From Amphimedon queenslandica (lineage: Eukaryota; Porifera; Demospongiae; Haplosclerida; Niphatidae): 64,000 nucleotides of DNA. The stretch is taken from positions 150,072 through 214,071 of the forward strand of contig NW_003546260.1 of the NCBI RefSeq assembly GCF_000090795.2, in the 5' to 3' direction. This document shows, one piece after another, positions 17,167 through 29,900 of this stretch. Under the pieces are notes generated by a model. That model did not search any database. It had not been told where the DNA came from and saw only the letters and a list, made by a program, of their open reading frames with translations. Numbering within the stretch: the stretch's first letter is position 1; the number at the start of each line of letters is the position of its first letter. Position numbers and translations under genes: made by a program.

Positions 17167-17819
17167 ATGTCTACTTATGTGCCTCCAAGTGAGTAAGATG
17201 AAGTCTATTGCTAGATAGCTACTGACATTTCTTAGAGAGTCTGCAGGAAACAATAGATACATCACCAGATGAGTTATTAAAGCTGAGTATCCTTACTAAA
17301 GGTTTAGATCTATAATAATGGGAGCCAATTGATCACAAAATTTTTACCTGTAGATGATCACAACTCAATAATGGACCTCATTAATAAAATTGCTGTTGAC
17401 TATGATAAGCTTGCAGGACAGTTCTGCATTCCTTCATATAAAGTGAGGGAGATCAAACATAATAACAGAGATGAAGCTTGGACTTGCCTCAATGCAGTTC
17501 TTGGTGAATGGTTAAAATGGAATTTTGACAAGAAAGCTGAGGAATTGAATGTAAAACCAAACAAAAGGTGGTTGGTCCAAGCAGTGAAGACCATAGATGC
17601 TGAGATTGGGGAAGACATTGAGCAAAGTAGGTAGAATACACACAGCTATATGACATTATTTAACCATCACAGATTTCAAAATTATAGCTGAGTTAGGCAC
17701 TGCTGGAGTAGGTAAGAACCTGTTTATATAATCATAATATCTACAGTGCATATCACCTATTATGTTTAGTTAACAATCCCCCAAAAGAAACATCAAAAAA
17801 GGAGACATTGAAAAGTTAA
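17167..17819 (+). CDS. Small single death-domain protein, 5 exons, 144 aa
   Basis: Exons 17167-17188, 17236-17286, 17354-17626, 17673-17711 and 17770-17819; phases close to 144 residues. One divergent death domain at about residues 25-115 (AVDYDKLAGQFCIPSYKVRE, then RRW/KRWLVQAVKTI). The W at the usual helix-2 position is missing, so this is the weakest domain of the cluster. It lacks the TET-AF tail of its two upstream paralogues and ends in a lysine-rich stretch. The stop is 99 bp from the convergent end of GNL3. A single-domain member could act as a competitor or a bridge; that is inference. Confidence 0.75.
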
Positions 17820-17918
17820 AGGAACTTTTTAAATACTTTTATAATAAATTTACTTGCTGAGTTATGCAGTTAATTTTAGAAATGAAATTCATTGACTACA
17901 AAACAATCATGATAAATT

Positions 17919-20900
17919 CTAAGAGGTAGTGCCTATCTCCATTTTCTCCATTAGTTCTAAAAATAGTTGTAATAATGAAAATGATTATGTATCTAACGAC
18001 CCATATACCTGTTAACAATTTATCCTCCTCTTCCTTAACACCACTCTGCATTATAGAATGTAATAATCATTATTACTATTATTTTGACTCACAATATCAA
18101 ATGCTTTACTCCACTCATGTACAATCTCTGCTGATATGTGTGCTGGCAGTGTCTGCTCTTCTGGTGGATGAGTAAAGTATTTTATTGCCCCACTATAGCA
18201 AAATTATGCAATGAAAAAATAATGGGATAAGTGATTAACATACGAATTCCAGTCATGCAATATTTTCTTAGCAGCAGCATCAATATCAGGAACACCACCT
18301 ATACATGTACGCATGTACAATGCAAAAAGCCATAATGTAAATACATACATATGTGGAATTAATATTAAGTGAATACATTACTATAATATCGAAGGCACCA
18401 CCTGTACTTAGATGCCATCTGTCGTTTCAGTTGTAGTAGGGCTGTGGTTTTAATTTTACTACTCATTATGTAACATTACTAATGTAAATAAGTAATGACC
18501 TTGCTCTTAGGATTATGACCTTTTATATAACTATTACATTCACATTAAAGGTACAATAACAGTACAACAAACAGTGTTACAAATGAAGTACAAGGAGTCT
18601 CATTATTAATAGAATCAAGAGAAGCTATTAGATTAAATGTTTCCAACTTGCATTAAAAACTCATGTATCTACCTTTTTTTAATTTGCCATATCTCCTGGC
18701 TAAATGAGACAAGAACTCTTCAGTGGTTGAATAATCAGGAATCGTGTATTGAAGAATTAGTGTATTACTGTCACAGCGTCTTAGAATAGCCTCGACTGGT
18801 GAAATAACATCCGACATACTATCAACCTGGATAATTACAGTTCAGCATTACTAAACACAGCATAGGTCCAAGTAGCATGAAGGAATTAACATTATTTTTG
18901 AAAAATGTACATCTAAAATATTAACAGTTTACATGTTACCGTATAGCTTGAAATTTTCGTGAAATGTAAATTTCGTGATTTTCGTGGTTATGGGCTGCCC
19001 ACGAAATTTAAACCCACAAAATCATTGAAGTGCCATCCCCTTACAGGCTATGTAAACTGTCAACCACGAAAATAAAACCACGAATTGCCCCACTAGGAGC
19101 AAACCACAAAAATATCAACCCACGAAAATATCAAGCTATACGGTATTTGATTGATTAAAACCCGGGGATGTATGTAGTTTAAAAATTAAATATACCCTGT
19201 CCCATACGCCTATGCGTGGCAAGGGTAATAGTACTATACTTGCCCCAATTAACATATTCTCCTACTCTATATGGCTTCCTCAATAAAAACTTTCTATTGA
19301 GTGCACCTACTGGTCAGGAAATAATTATTTTTGGGAGGTGTGTTGTAATTAGAAAGCTGCATTACAGTAAAATGGCTCACTTTGATGCAATTCCTTAATG
19401 ACACAGAGAGATCACTAGAAGAAGAATCAGTCATTACAATTCCAGGACAATCTAACAATTTAATGTGTCTGTCCAACTGAATTTCCTGCAATGACCTACA
19501 TACATTATACATGCATATAAAATCACACCACTGTTCTAACCAACCTAGTAATTCCAGGGACAGATCCTACAGTGCAAACCCTGTCTCTCTTTAAGCTATT
19601 AATAACACTACTCTTACCAACATTAGGTAAACCTATAGTTGAGAGGAGTAGCACTGAAATTAAAATAGGTATCAAACATACCAACAACTCCAACAGTGAT
19701 AGATGTCTGTATACCAGTGCTACAACAATAGTTACCTAATAGCTTCATGAGAAGCTCAGACCCAAGACAAACTGAAGATTTTTCAAGAGAGTGTGATGAT
19801 CCACCAAGCAGTTGTAAATGCTTACAAGACTATTATGATTGATAGAATCAGTGGATAAAAATGATACAGCTAACTCACTAAGTTGTGTTTCTGAGTTTGT
19901 GTGCTGGCTTTAAAAGGAACTGTAGGAAACTCATTCCGTAAGTACTTCAACCACTTCAATATATTTTCACGAGGAACTAAGTCTATTAAGAGAAATAATT
20001 GCTAATGCTAAAAAGGGTATCCTAGACATTTAAAATAGCCAACTGCCTCTAAGGTTTTCCATAAAAGGCATGCTAAGTAAACAGCAGGTTTATAAGCTAA
20101 CAAAAACTACAATACAGTACATGGCACTTGTAATTATTGGAATCAGCTCAAAATTTCTATGCCACAAAGGTACATGTATATGCATCAAAAACGTGATAAA
20201 AATAGAGAGTTCTCTCATCATTTTTGATAAAATTTGGTCAAAGTCAATCTACTATAGTACAGGCTGTGTGCCCTAATTTTTAAGCAACTTCACAAGTTGT
20301 TCATACTAGGCAGAAATAAACTAATTCTAGTTGAAACTTTTTGAGTTTGGAAATCAAAATTAATGCTATCAAAACTTTTTTCAATTACTACGCTTTCTCC
20401 AACTCTAACCAGAGTTATTCTAAGCATTAAAAAATTTTTGAAACCATAGGCCAAGTGCTTTAATTTGGTTAATGGCAATTAAAATTACCAACATTACTAA
20501 TACTGCAAATCACTTGATGTGAATGCTTGGTAATGCACACATATTAAAAAAGTACAAAATGCATTATAGCAAAACTGTAGTGCTACATAGTTCTATTTTT
20601 TTCAATAACAATATGCATTAGGCAATAAAACCTTTTAATTCCAAACAAAAAGGCTAATTCATACCATTATTGTATTATAAGAAATTGTGCCTAACAGGGT
20701 AAGATTAGTATCAAGGAATTAAATTTGTGCAACTAATAAAAGCTAGTAATGACTACACTCTGAAAGTGTTTTAAATCATACATAGTAATTATAAATTGAC
20801 TCTTACCAATTTTATTGAGAAGAAGAATTAACTTCTTATTACTACCAGAAGCCAAAACAGCTTGTTCCATCTGTGCATAAAATTACTAAAGTTACAACAA

Positions 20901-23900
20901 TGACTCAATGACTGTACTTCAAAGCAACGAGAACCTAAGGGATCTCGAGCATCAAGAACTTCAAGCACAACATCAGCAGCTTCTACAACCTAACAGAGCA
21001 ATACTCGACTTGAGAGACTGATGCTATCTTACCTTGCGAAACTCTTTATAAAATGCTTTAAGTGATGGATCTATTAAAATCAGTCAAAATTACAAATTGT
21101 GTTTAAGTTACTAACCTGATTTTGACTGGGAATTAGACTGAGCCCAGGTTTTTGCAAGTTCCTAAAGGAAGGAATGAAAATTTCAAAGAATCAATGATTT
21201 TAATATGTTTTACGACAGTCAAAATGAAAATTAATATAACAAAAATTCAGGTGTAGTAGTTCAAGCAATTGATAAGCATCAATTGGAGAAGAAATGCTGC
21301 CATTATTTTGTCAGTGCATTAAGACTTAAGAGGATTGAAGGATCAATTGGAATATAAGATCGCCAGGCCATGAAAAACTCAAAACACAGTTGTGAAAATC
21401 CCCTAGCAGGCTAACAGCAAGATCTGCATTACTCCCAATCTCAAGTCTGGTGCTAATTAGACCGCTGTACATAACTATTGCACACTTTCCTTACTTTCAT
21501 GTACTTCTAAGGTTCTAAAGAAACTTATCTATGATAAGACTGTAGATCATATTCATCCATCTCTTTCTAACTCTGAATTTGGTTTCATCTCTGGTCAATC
21601 CACACTTCAGCAGTTACTTGTATATTTAAGTATTATCTCTGTGAATAATGATCATTAGCTTAGCCTCCAATCTGATGCAATATATTTAGATAATTGCAAG
21701 GCTTTTGCCACCATCTCCCATGATATTCTTCTTTTAGACCTTAACTCAATTGGCATTAGAGGTTATGGTATCAGTTGGTTATGGTTTAAAGAGTATTTAT
21801 CTTGTCCAGAAGGGCATGGACAGTGAGGGACAATGTAGGAGCACTCAAGATAACTACACCAGGGAGCACTCAAGTATGGTGTGCCATTCGTTCCAAAATT
21901 AAGAAGAACGCCTATGGATAAGAGAGGGACTTGTGGTGATGTGCAAAGTGCATTGCTTCATAAAAAGCATAAATTTTGTGATAAATTTTTGGATCAATTT
22001 TTTTACTTTAAGTGACCAATTTTTGGTTCTAAATTATTACATACAACAATACTTTTAAAATCCAGGCGATTACTTAGTCTCGCGTAGCCAGACTCTAATT
22101 TACCGAATAAGAGTCTGGTGCTAGTCTTATAAACTCATGTTATCAATGTTTATTTTTGCGTGGGCATCAAAATACATTTCACCCACACATTTGCTTGTGG
22201 CGCGGCGGTTAGAGTAGTGAGAGTAAAATTATGGCTGCTGCTATAGCTGAGAAAGTTGATGCTGTAGTTGTCAAACTTGGCTTTCAGCTACATGACAAAC
22301 AGAAGGAGGCCATTCTTAGCTACATATCTGGCAAAGATACTTTTGTAGCTTTGCCAACTGGCTATGGCAAGAGTCTTATTTATGGCTGCTTGCCTCTTGT
22401 GTAGGACTCTATCAGAGGCTTGCCCCCAGGTACAAGCATAGCTTTGGTTGTCTGCCCACTGATAGCACTGATGAAGGACCAGACTGAGAGATTCAGACAA
22501 CTGGGTATCGCTGCTGCATATGTTTGGGAGCCTCAGATATCATTGGAAAGATTTGCAACTGGTGAATTTCAGTTGATCTTCATTAGCCCAGAGTGTCTAA
22601 ACAAAGGAAGAATATGGAGGAGCGTGCTTAAGTCTGACCTTTACCAAGAGCGGTTAGTGGCCTTTATTGTTGATGAAGTACACTTAATAAAGAACTGGTA
22701 AGTCATACTATTAGCAGACACGGTGTCATTATGCATGATGTATGCTGTATAGGGGAGAGGAATACAGACCAGAATTCTCAAAACTAGGAGAGGTAAGGAG
22801 CCTGCTTCCAAAGAATACTCAAGTTATGGCTTTAACTGCAACAGCAACCAGTCATTTGAGGGAGCATGTAATGAAGATAATGAGCATGAAGGATGTTGCA
22901 TTAGTTGAAGTGTCACCTAGTAAAGATAATTTATCAATTGAAGAGTTATTTCTGCCAATAATGAATGAACTGAAAAATAAACGGCTAGGAATGGAGAGAA
23001 TTATTATTCTTTGTTGTCGCCCAATCGATTGTGCCACACTATGGAGAGCATTTTTCTGCTACCTGAAGGATCAAATGACAGAACCACCTGGGCATCCTCT
23101 TAGAAAGAGTTACGTCTTGTTGACTATTACACGGGATGTACACAAGAGTCTGTACGAAATGGCCTCCTTAGGTAATTTTCAAAGCAATCCTGTTTAAGGA
23201 TACTCATTGCAACCATTGCTTTTGGCCTTGGTATTGATTGTTCTGATATTAGGCGCGTAATACATTATGATGTGCCAGAAGACGTACGTGCAACAAGTCA
23301 CAATGTGTAATGCTATTTGGAACTGGATTATACAGAAGATTCTGCAATGAACACATAATAGCATATGGCAAGTTACAGAAAGAATGTCGTAATAACTTTT
23401 TATATTCTACCGTAATTTGCCTTTTTTTCGTACAAAAATTTTTCGTTTCAGAAAAATTCAAGTGGAAATATTTTCGTCTTCTCATAGTGTACGAAAATTT
23501 TTACAGTCTGAAAATTTAGCTTCTCTTGCACATACCTTGTCCTTTACCTACTGGTAACAAGGCCGCTATAGTAGTGTTTATAATTCTTGAGATAAGAGAT
23601 TCTTGACCTGGCTGTTCCCCCCGACATTACTAGTATACGGATAGTACTGGAGATTCAGCAATGACCAATTTACGGATAATAAACGGAAACATTAAATGGC
23701 TACTTTTGTCACATGGTGGACCGTTTTATTTTATAACTCAGTAGTGAAGCAACTGATTGAAGTACAGCAAGCACCAGTGGATAGAGCAAGGTTAGAGCTG
23801 CAAGAAGATACCTACTTATCAGGCCGTACTTCAGTCTTTCTTTGATGAATTAGGTCACAAATTTTGGTTGCTCAAAAATTTTCGATTGAAATATTTTCGT

Positions 23901-26900
23901 CAATTTAGGACCATACGAAAATATTTCCACAACGAAAAAAAGGCAAATTACGGTATATGTTTTCCCCATATATACCTAATAATAGTATTATAGGCACCTG
24001 CTTGTGTTGTGATGTTTGTTTTCGAGTTTGTACATGCCTTAAAAGTAAATCTTTATTATAATTTATTACTGCATACATGTATATATACTGTTAATAATAA
24101 TTTGTATAATAATAATAGTCTTGTAGGTATTGTGTGTATTGCTAATAAAAGGTTGTTTTGAGGTTGCCTTTTAACTCCTTTTCAATGTTGGAGTACCTCT
24201 GGAGCAACATATGGCACTTCTAGCACAGGTAAATGCAAGGAGTGCACTCTAAAATAGGCACAGTACGTGATTCAACCCCAGATTCCAGCATGGCTTGATC
24301 CAATAGTTGCACCAGTGCAGGGAGCACAGATTGGCAAGAATATAAATGAATTAAGCGCCTATCTCGTTTAGTAGCAAGGCCACAGCAAAGACAAAGATCA
24401 TTGGGAGCTGCCATTGCTGAAAATGTGGGTGGAATGCTTGGTAGTTATAGCGACTGCAATTTGATTAGGTCTCCAAATTTTGGCAGCTGAAACATGAATG
24501 AATATTAAGGCTGAAACCAGACTCTATTCCGCCTACCCAAATGACAAAAAGGGGTGGAGTCTGGCTGCGCGAAACTAGCAATTACTATAATACTGAGTTG
24601 ATCAACGAGAAATCGAGTCAATGCATTCTGCCTGTAGATTTTTATCAACTTGATCGGCTGGCTTTGCTTCAAGGGCGTGGATATTGACCTAATGCGCTTG
24701 CGCAGTTTTAGGTTTAAACTTTGAACTTTGGAGCCACGTGATGAAGTATCAACACAAGGTATTTTAATGGTATTATTATTATTTTAACTGTCATTGTTGT
24801 TACTTATTTTAGATCTCAAAAATTTTCTGCAGTTTGTTACAGGATCAAAAACCCCAATAGGTACTACGTACTATAGGCATCACATTTGTTTTCGGTGGGA
24901 CTGAAGCTGTTTCTGCAGCAACGTGTGGGAGATGCTTAGTGCTCCCTATATCTATAAGCGATCGAGACCTCTTTGTATGTGCAATGCACACTATTGTTCC
25001 AGACACTTCATTCACTAATATGCCTTGACATTCACTATGACTTGATGTTATCCTTAACCAATTTTTGTTTACTTGCCAATATGTTCATTGACTCTATTCT
25101 CTTCAGTAGAAATTAGCCCTGATCTTAATTCCTTTCTCATTTACTCTGTCATTGCATAATCTTGTTCAAAATTGTTCATTTTATCATTATTTTAATTTTG
25201 TTCTAATAAAATGGTGCCTTGTTACCTTTAGGAGAGGAGTCACAGGTAATTTTGAATTTATCAATTAGCCACACCTACGGTTTTTACGATTCAATGTGGC
25301 AAAAGTATCTATGGCCAAATGTAACAAAAATCAGCTCAATTCACTTATTAATCAACTGAATAGTTTTAATTCTATCGTGGCTAAAACAGGTAGATTTATA
25401 TCAATTAGTAATTTAAACTTAATTTTAAGCAGAGTTGAATTGATCTCAATCTTCATCCAATCAAATCAATTTGTTAAAAATAGACTCAATTAAATCAATT
25501 ATTGATATTGACTCGATTGACTCCAATATCCATTGATCATAATAATCTTGACTCAATTTAATATGAAATTGAATAGATTTGACTTTGCTAAAAATGATTT
25601 TGAACTTTCCACCAGTTAATTGTCACTATTCACCATGATAAATAATTTTGAAACAAATGGCCCACCATACTTAAGATACTACACCAGGGAGCAGTCAAGT
25701 TATAGCAGTTGATGCCCTTGCCAGTGCCCTTGCTAATGCTGTCAAGCAGTCATTAATCTCATCAAGTTTAGGAATTGAACCACCGACAAATAGTCAAGGT
25801 GCCAACAGACCAGTCACTGAATAACAGCTTTATGACTGTACTTGCAATAATCAGAAAATAACTGACGAGTGAACTAAAAATTATTTTCAAAGAATTTTTT
25901 GGGAGCAGCAGGTAATTTTTATTTCAATTAATAATTACTGTGTATTACAGATAGTTTTCTGTACTAAATAAATTTAGCTGCATATGGGGTTAAAACATGA
26001 TCTGGATTCTCTTTCTAACTGGAGTGTAAATAATCTTTATATTAATCTATCTAAGACTACACTTCTCAGTTTCACTTCTTCCAAGTCTCCTATCAAGTTC
26101 AGTAGTAATAAAGATCTGAACATAAGCATAAAACAAATAGGGTTGATATAGACCCTTTGCACTAGGTGCCAGTCGTGTGACAGAGGGCTGGGCAATTGGA
26201 ATTTTACCAAGTTAGTGAAGTTATATGCGGATTTTCCATTAACCTCAATAGCTGCTGTAAAAAATGGAAAGCAAAAAGTGGCAACAACAACCGGCAGTCA
26301 ACAAGCACATGCAGCATTATAGCTCAAATATCAATTAAGTTACATTAAAGCATCAATGTTTTATCAGGTCTTCAACTTCTCATCCAGCTACAGCTTCATG
26401 TGCTAAAAGTGAGATCACAAAGGCAAAAACAAACTTTCCTCTCTCCAAAGGCCTGCTGTGCTAAACTCTTCTAAAAGGATAGAAATTTGTGGTCTACATG
26501 ATCCATCCATTAATACTTAAAAATCCAACTCAGTGCATCAGTTATCGAAGCTTTTTGGTTCTGCTTAATTAAAAGCAATGATACCAAGTATAGTTCCGGT
26601 TTCGAGGTCACTAGAGTATACATAACTAATCCATACAAATCTTGTGGATTAGTAGATTCAGACACATCAGGAATCTTGTAAGTCACGGTCGAGCAAAAGA
26701 GAACTAACTCCATTTTATTCTCACCAACATCCCACCTTTCCAAAGTTTTTGCTCAAAAGGCCAATATCTGCCAGTAAGAGGAAGACCAGCTCCAAAAAGA
26801 TTCTGTTGTTATAACTAGATCCAGTTTTAAAGATCGATGACAATAATGAAAGCAAGGGAGCATTTACAATGCCCCCACATTGAGATGAATTAGCAACTTT

Positions 26901-29900
26901 TGATCAACAGAATTCTCATTTGTCTTCTGAGAAAATAGCAAAGTTTACTCAGAGAATGAGGAAGGTTACATGTCAGATTAAGATATAAATTGTGGTTGTC
27001 ATTGCAAAAAACAAATTCTCAACGTCATCCAGAACTAGCAAAGCTTGCATGTTAATTCTTACATGTTCCAGCAGCCAGTGCACCTGTAGAGAGGCTTTTT
27101 TTCATTGTAGGAAAAATTATAAGGCCAGAGAGGTATATGATATAAATTTGATAAGTCATGGCGCACTTGGTTGTGGCTATATATCAGTGCTTCTCTGCCA
27201 AAAAGAGGTTGCCTTGACCCACTATACTCAGGATGGATGAAGTGACCTGGGTTGAGATGAGACAGGCAGGTGTATGGTAAGCCAAGCATTCAATAGGTCT
27301 ATATGAACAAACTGTTGAATTTTGGTGATGATGATGGTGAATAATAATAATAATAATAATCCCCTCTTCAAACTTAGGGCTCCCCTTCATTGAATCTGAA
27401 TTTCGCCTCTGCCTTAGTTACTGGCTTGACCTCCCCCTCTCCAGTGATACTGTCTCATGCCAAGTTTGCTCATGTCCATCTGATTCATTATGGTGACCAC
27501 TCTCTAGCCTGTGGAGGTAACAATGACCGGATGCTAAGAATAATGCTATTAGAGACATCATCTTAACTGCAGCTCAGTCTGCTGCTCTTTCTCCCCATCA
27601 AGAAGTCCTGTCTCTGATACCAGATTCTCTCAGTCGTCCGGCTGACATTTATCTCTCCCACTGGACTCAAGGTCGACCAGCTTCCTTGGATGTCACCATC
27701 ATCTCCCTCTCCAGCAATAAACACTGACTCAAGCTGCCTCCAAACATGGTTCTGCTCTTCTGGTTGCTGAAGCACGTAAGAGGTAGGCCCTGTGAAATTA
27801 TGCTAGCATAATTTTGAGAATAATAGGGAATTCATAGAATCAAGAATAATTCCAGAATAATAGGCAATATTTATGAAAACTTTAAAAAAATTATAAATTG
27901 AAAAAGTATAGTCAAAACGGTCAGCTGGTTTTTCCTTGGTGCTTTTGGTGCAACCCTCCTCAGCTGCAGCTGAGCATGTGTTTTCAATATTAAACAATTC
28001 TTTCTCGCCACAGCAGTTCTCTGCACTTGAAGATTACATTTAACTTTCCATAATGTTACAATATAATGACAATTAATAATTGAAATCAGTATTTTTGTTA
28101 CATTAATTAGTTTTATATTAATGAATAATAATAGAATAATAGGCATGTTTGAAAAGGATAATGGGCAATACATAGAAGAATCTGAGAATAGAATAATAGG
28201 CAAAATTAAAAGCATAATTTCACAAGGCCTAGTAAGAGGACTCTCCACCACAAGAACTGCTGCGCTGCAGGTGTCACCTTCCTTTCCCTAGCGGTCAAAA
28301 CTTTAGGAGGTTGGAGTTGTGATGCCTCCTTGACCATAACTGCCATCAGTCGCCACCTGCCTAACAAGCTTGGTCTCTCACCCAACTTGGTCTCCTTCCA
28401 TCTGCTCCAGAAACTCTCTGTCACCCTCTGGTGGTTGAATGCCAGTATGCAGCTTAGCCGTTTTGATGCCCCTCCACCCCAGGTGGATGGCCTTCAGTGA
28501 CCAGTTTAGTCTGTTTATTTGAATCCTTTTTCCCCCTTTTTTGTTTTCATTCTTTGTTTGTGCTATTGATGTTTGTCTTTGATGTTTAGGGCTTTCCCCT
28601 CCCTCTTTTATTGTTCTTATAATAATAATAATAATGACTCCTCATCTGTTTCAGAGGCTATCAGTTGCTCTGTGGCGATTCAATGCTCACATGATCTTAA
28701 GCAGGTCTCCCTCCCTTCCAACAGAGGTGGATGGCCTTGTTTAGTCTGGCCCATACTACCATTAACTATCTACTTTCTATATTAATAATGATGATATAAT
28801 AATAATAATATATCTGCTCTCTTGGTTACCAATTTGCCTCAAAAGCGGTCTCTCTCCATTTAAGATACTTTGTCAACTCCTCCAGAGGCTGTCAGTCACT
28901 ATCTGGCATTTCAATGCTTAGATGTGGCTGCCACGTTTTCCTACTCTTCCTCCCCCAGTGGATAGAGTAGTTTAGGCTTTAATTTTTATTTTATGTACAT
29001 CTTAGTGTATGCTTTTGTTTCTTCCATTACATAGCCAGTGGCGGATCTAGAAAATGGAAAGGGGAGATTCCAATGGCGCACGAAGCGCGCCGATTTTTTG
29101 GCCACACCCCTTTTTACGCGGCCATGTGACGTGATTTTCACGTAAATGGCATATTATTGATATCATCAATAATATGGTTAAACCATAAACATTACTATTA
29201 TTATATCAGCGTAGCTAATTGGCTTAATCATCTCCCAACATGAAGGAAAAGGCCATTCTCCTAGGATGTAACTATGCAAAGTCATCTACAGCCAATTTCT
29301 TTTAGAAAAGTAGCTTGTAATTGAAGTAGTTGACCGTAGTTGACTTCATTGAGGACCATCAACCAGAAACACGTGTGCTGCTATAATAGCTAGGCAGTGC
29401 ATGCTGTAATTAAAACAAGACCCAACCCACATGTTTTTTAACCTGTAAGCAACTGAAGCAAGGAAACATTTGGCTGCTTGACTAAGAAGAAGACTATAGA
29501 TCTATACTAGAATAGGCTAGCTATTTTATTTGAACTCTCTCAGATGTCTCTGTCACTATAATTTGCAAAGATTAGAGGTGATAACTGTGTATATTTTCAC
29601 ATAAATATCATTTTAAAAGCATTAAAATATTTTCATTTCTCCAAGGGGGGGGGTTCCATGGAACCCATGGAACCCCCCTAGATCTGCCACTGATAGCTAT
29701 AATAATAATGATCCATTGGTTGCCATCTTGCTTCTCATCGAGGTCTTGACTATTTAGAGGTTACTTCCCATCTTTTTCAGAGACTTTAGTTTCTTTGTGG
29801 CGCTGTAATGCTCATTCGTGGGCCCGTGGCTCACGCGGTCTCCATCTCTCCCTTTTACAGTGGATGGATGCCTTTAACCATTTGTCTTTTTTGTCTAGTT

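Larger units (their letters stand above)
22075..24577. mobile_element. 2.5-kb TIR element carrying a RecQ-type helicase gene
   Basis: Left terminus begins TAGTCTCGCGTAGCCAGACT; the right terminus, reversed, begins TAGTTTCGCGCAGCCAGACT. That is 21 bp of inverted repeat (including the next C) with two transitions. Immediate flanks are GCGATTACT (22066-22074) and GCAATTACT (24578-24586), a 9-bp target duplication with one change. The flanking sequence on both sides resembles an uninterrupted segment of the duplicated blocks (32310-32370, 36730-36800), an empty site. Inside are a RecQ-like helicase on the plus strand, a cysteine-rich reading frame on the minus strand, and a later MITE insertion. 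No recognisable transposase remains. A 9-bp duplication is typical of MULE-type elements, but family assignment is open. Confidence 0.75.

Noticed and set aside
22231-24050. A functional host RecQ gene
   Set aside because: In-frame stop, frameshift, lost motif VI region and a MITE insertion; the sequence lies within mobile-element TIRs.
21480-26150. The two reverse-transcriptase pieces as one LINE split by the RecQ element
   Set aside because: The RecQ element is flanked by sequence resembling block R, not by LINE sequence, and the gap holds other unrelated material, so a single split copy is not shown.
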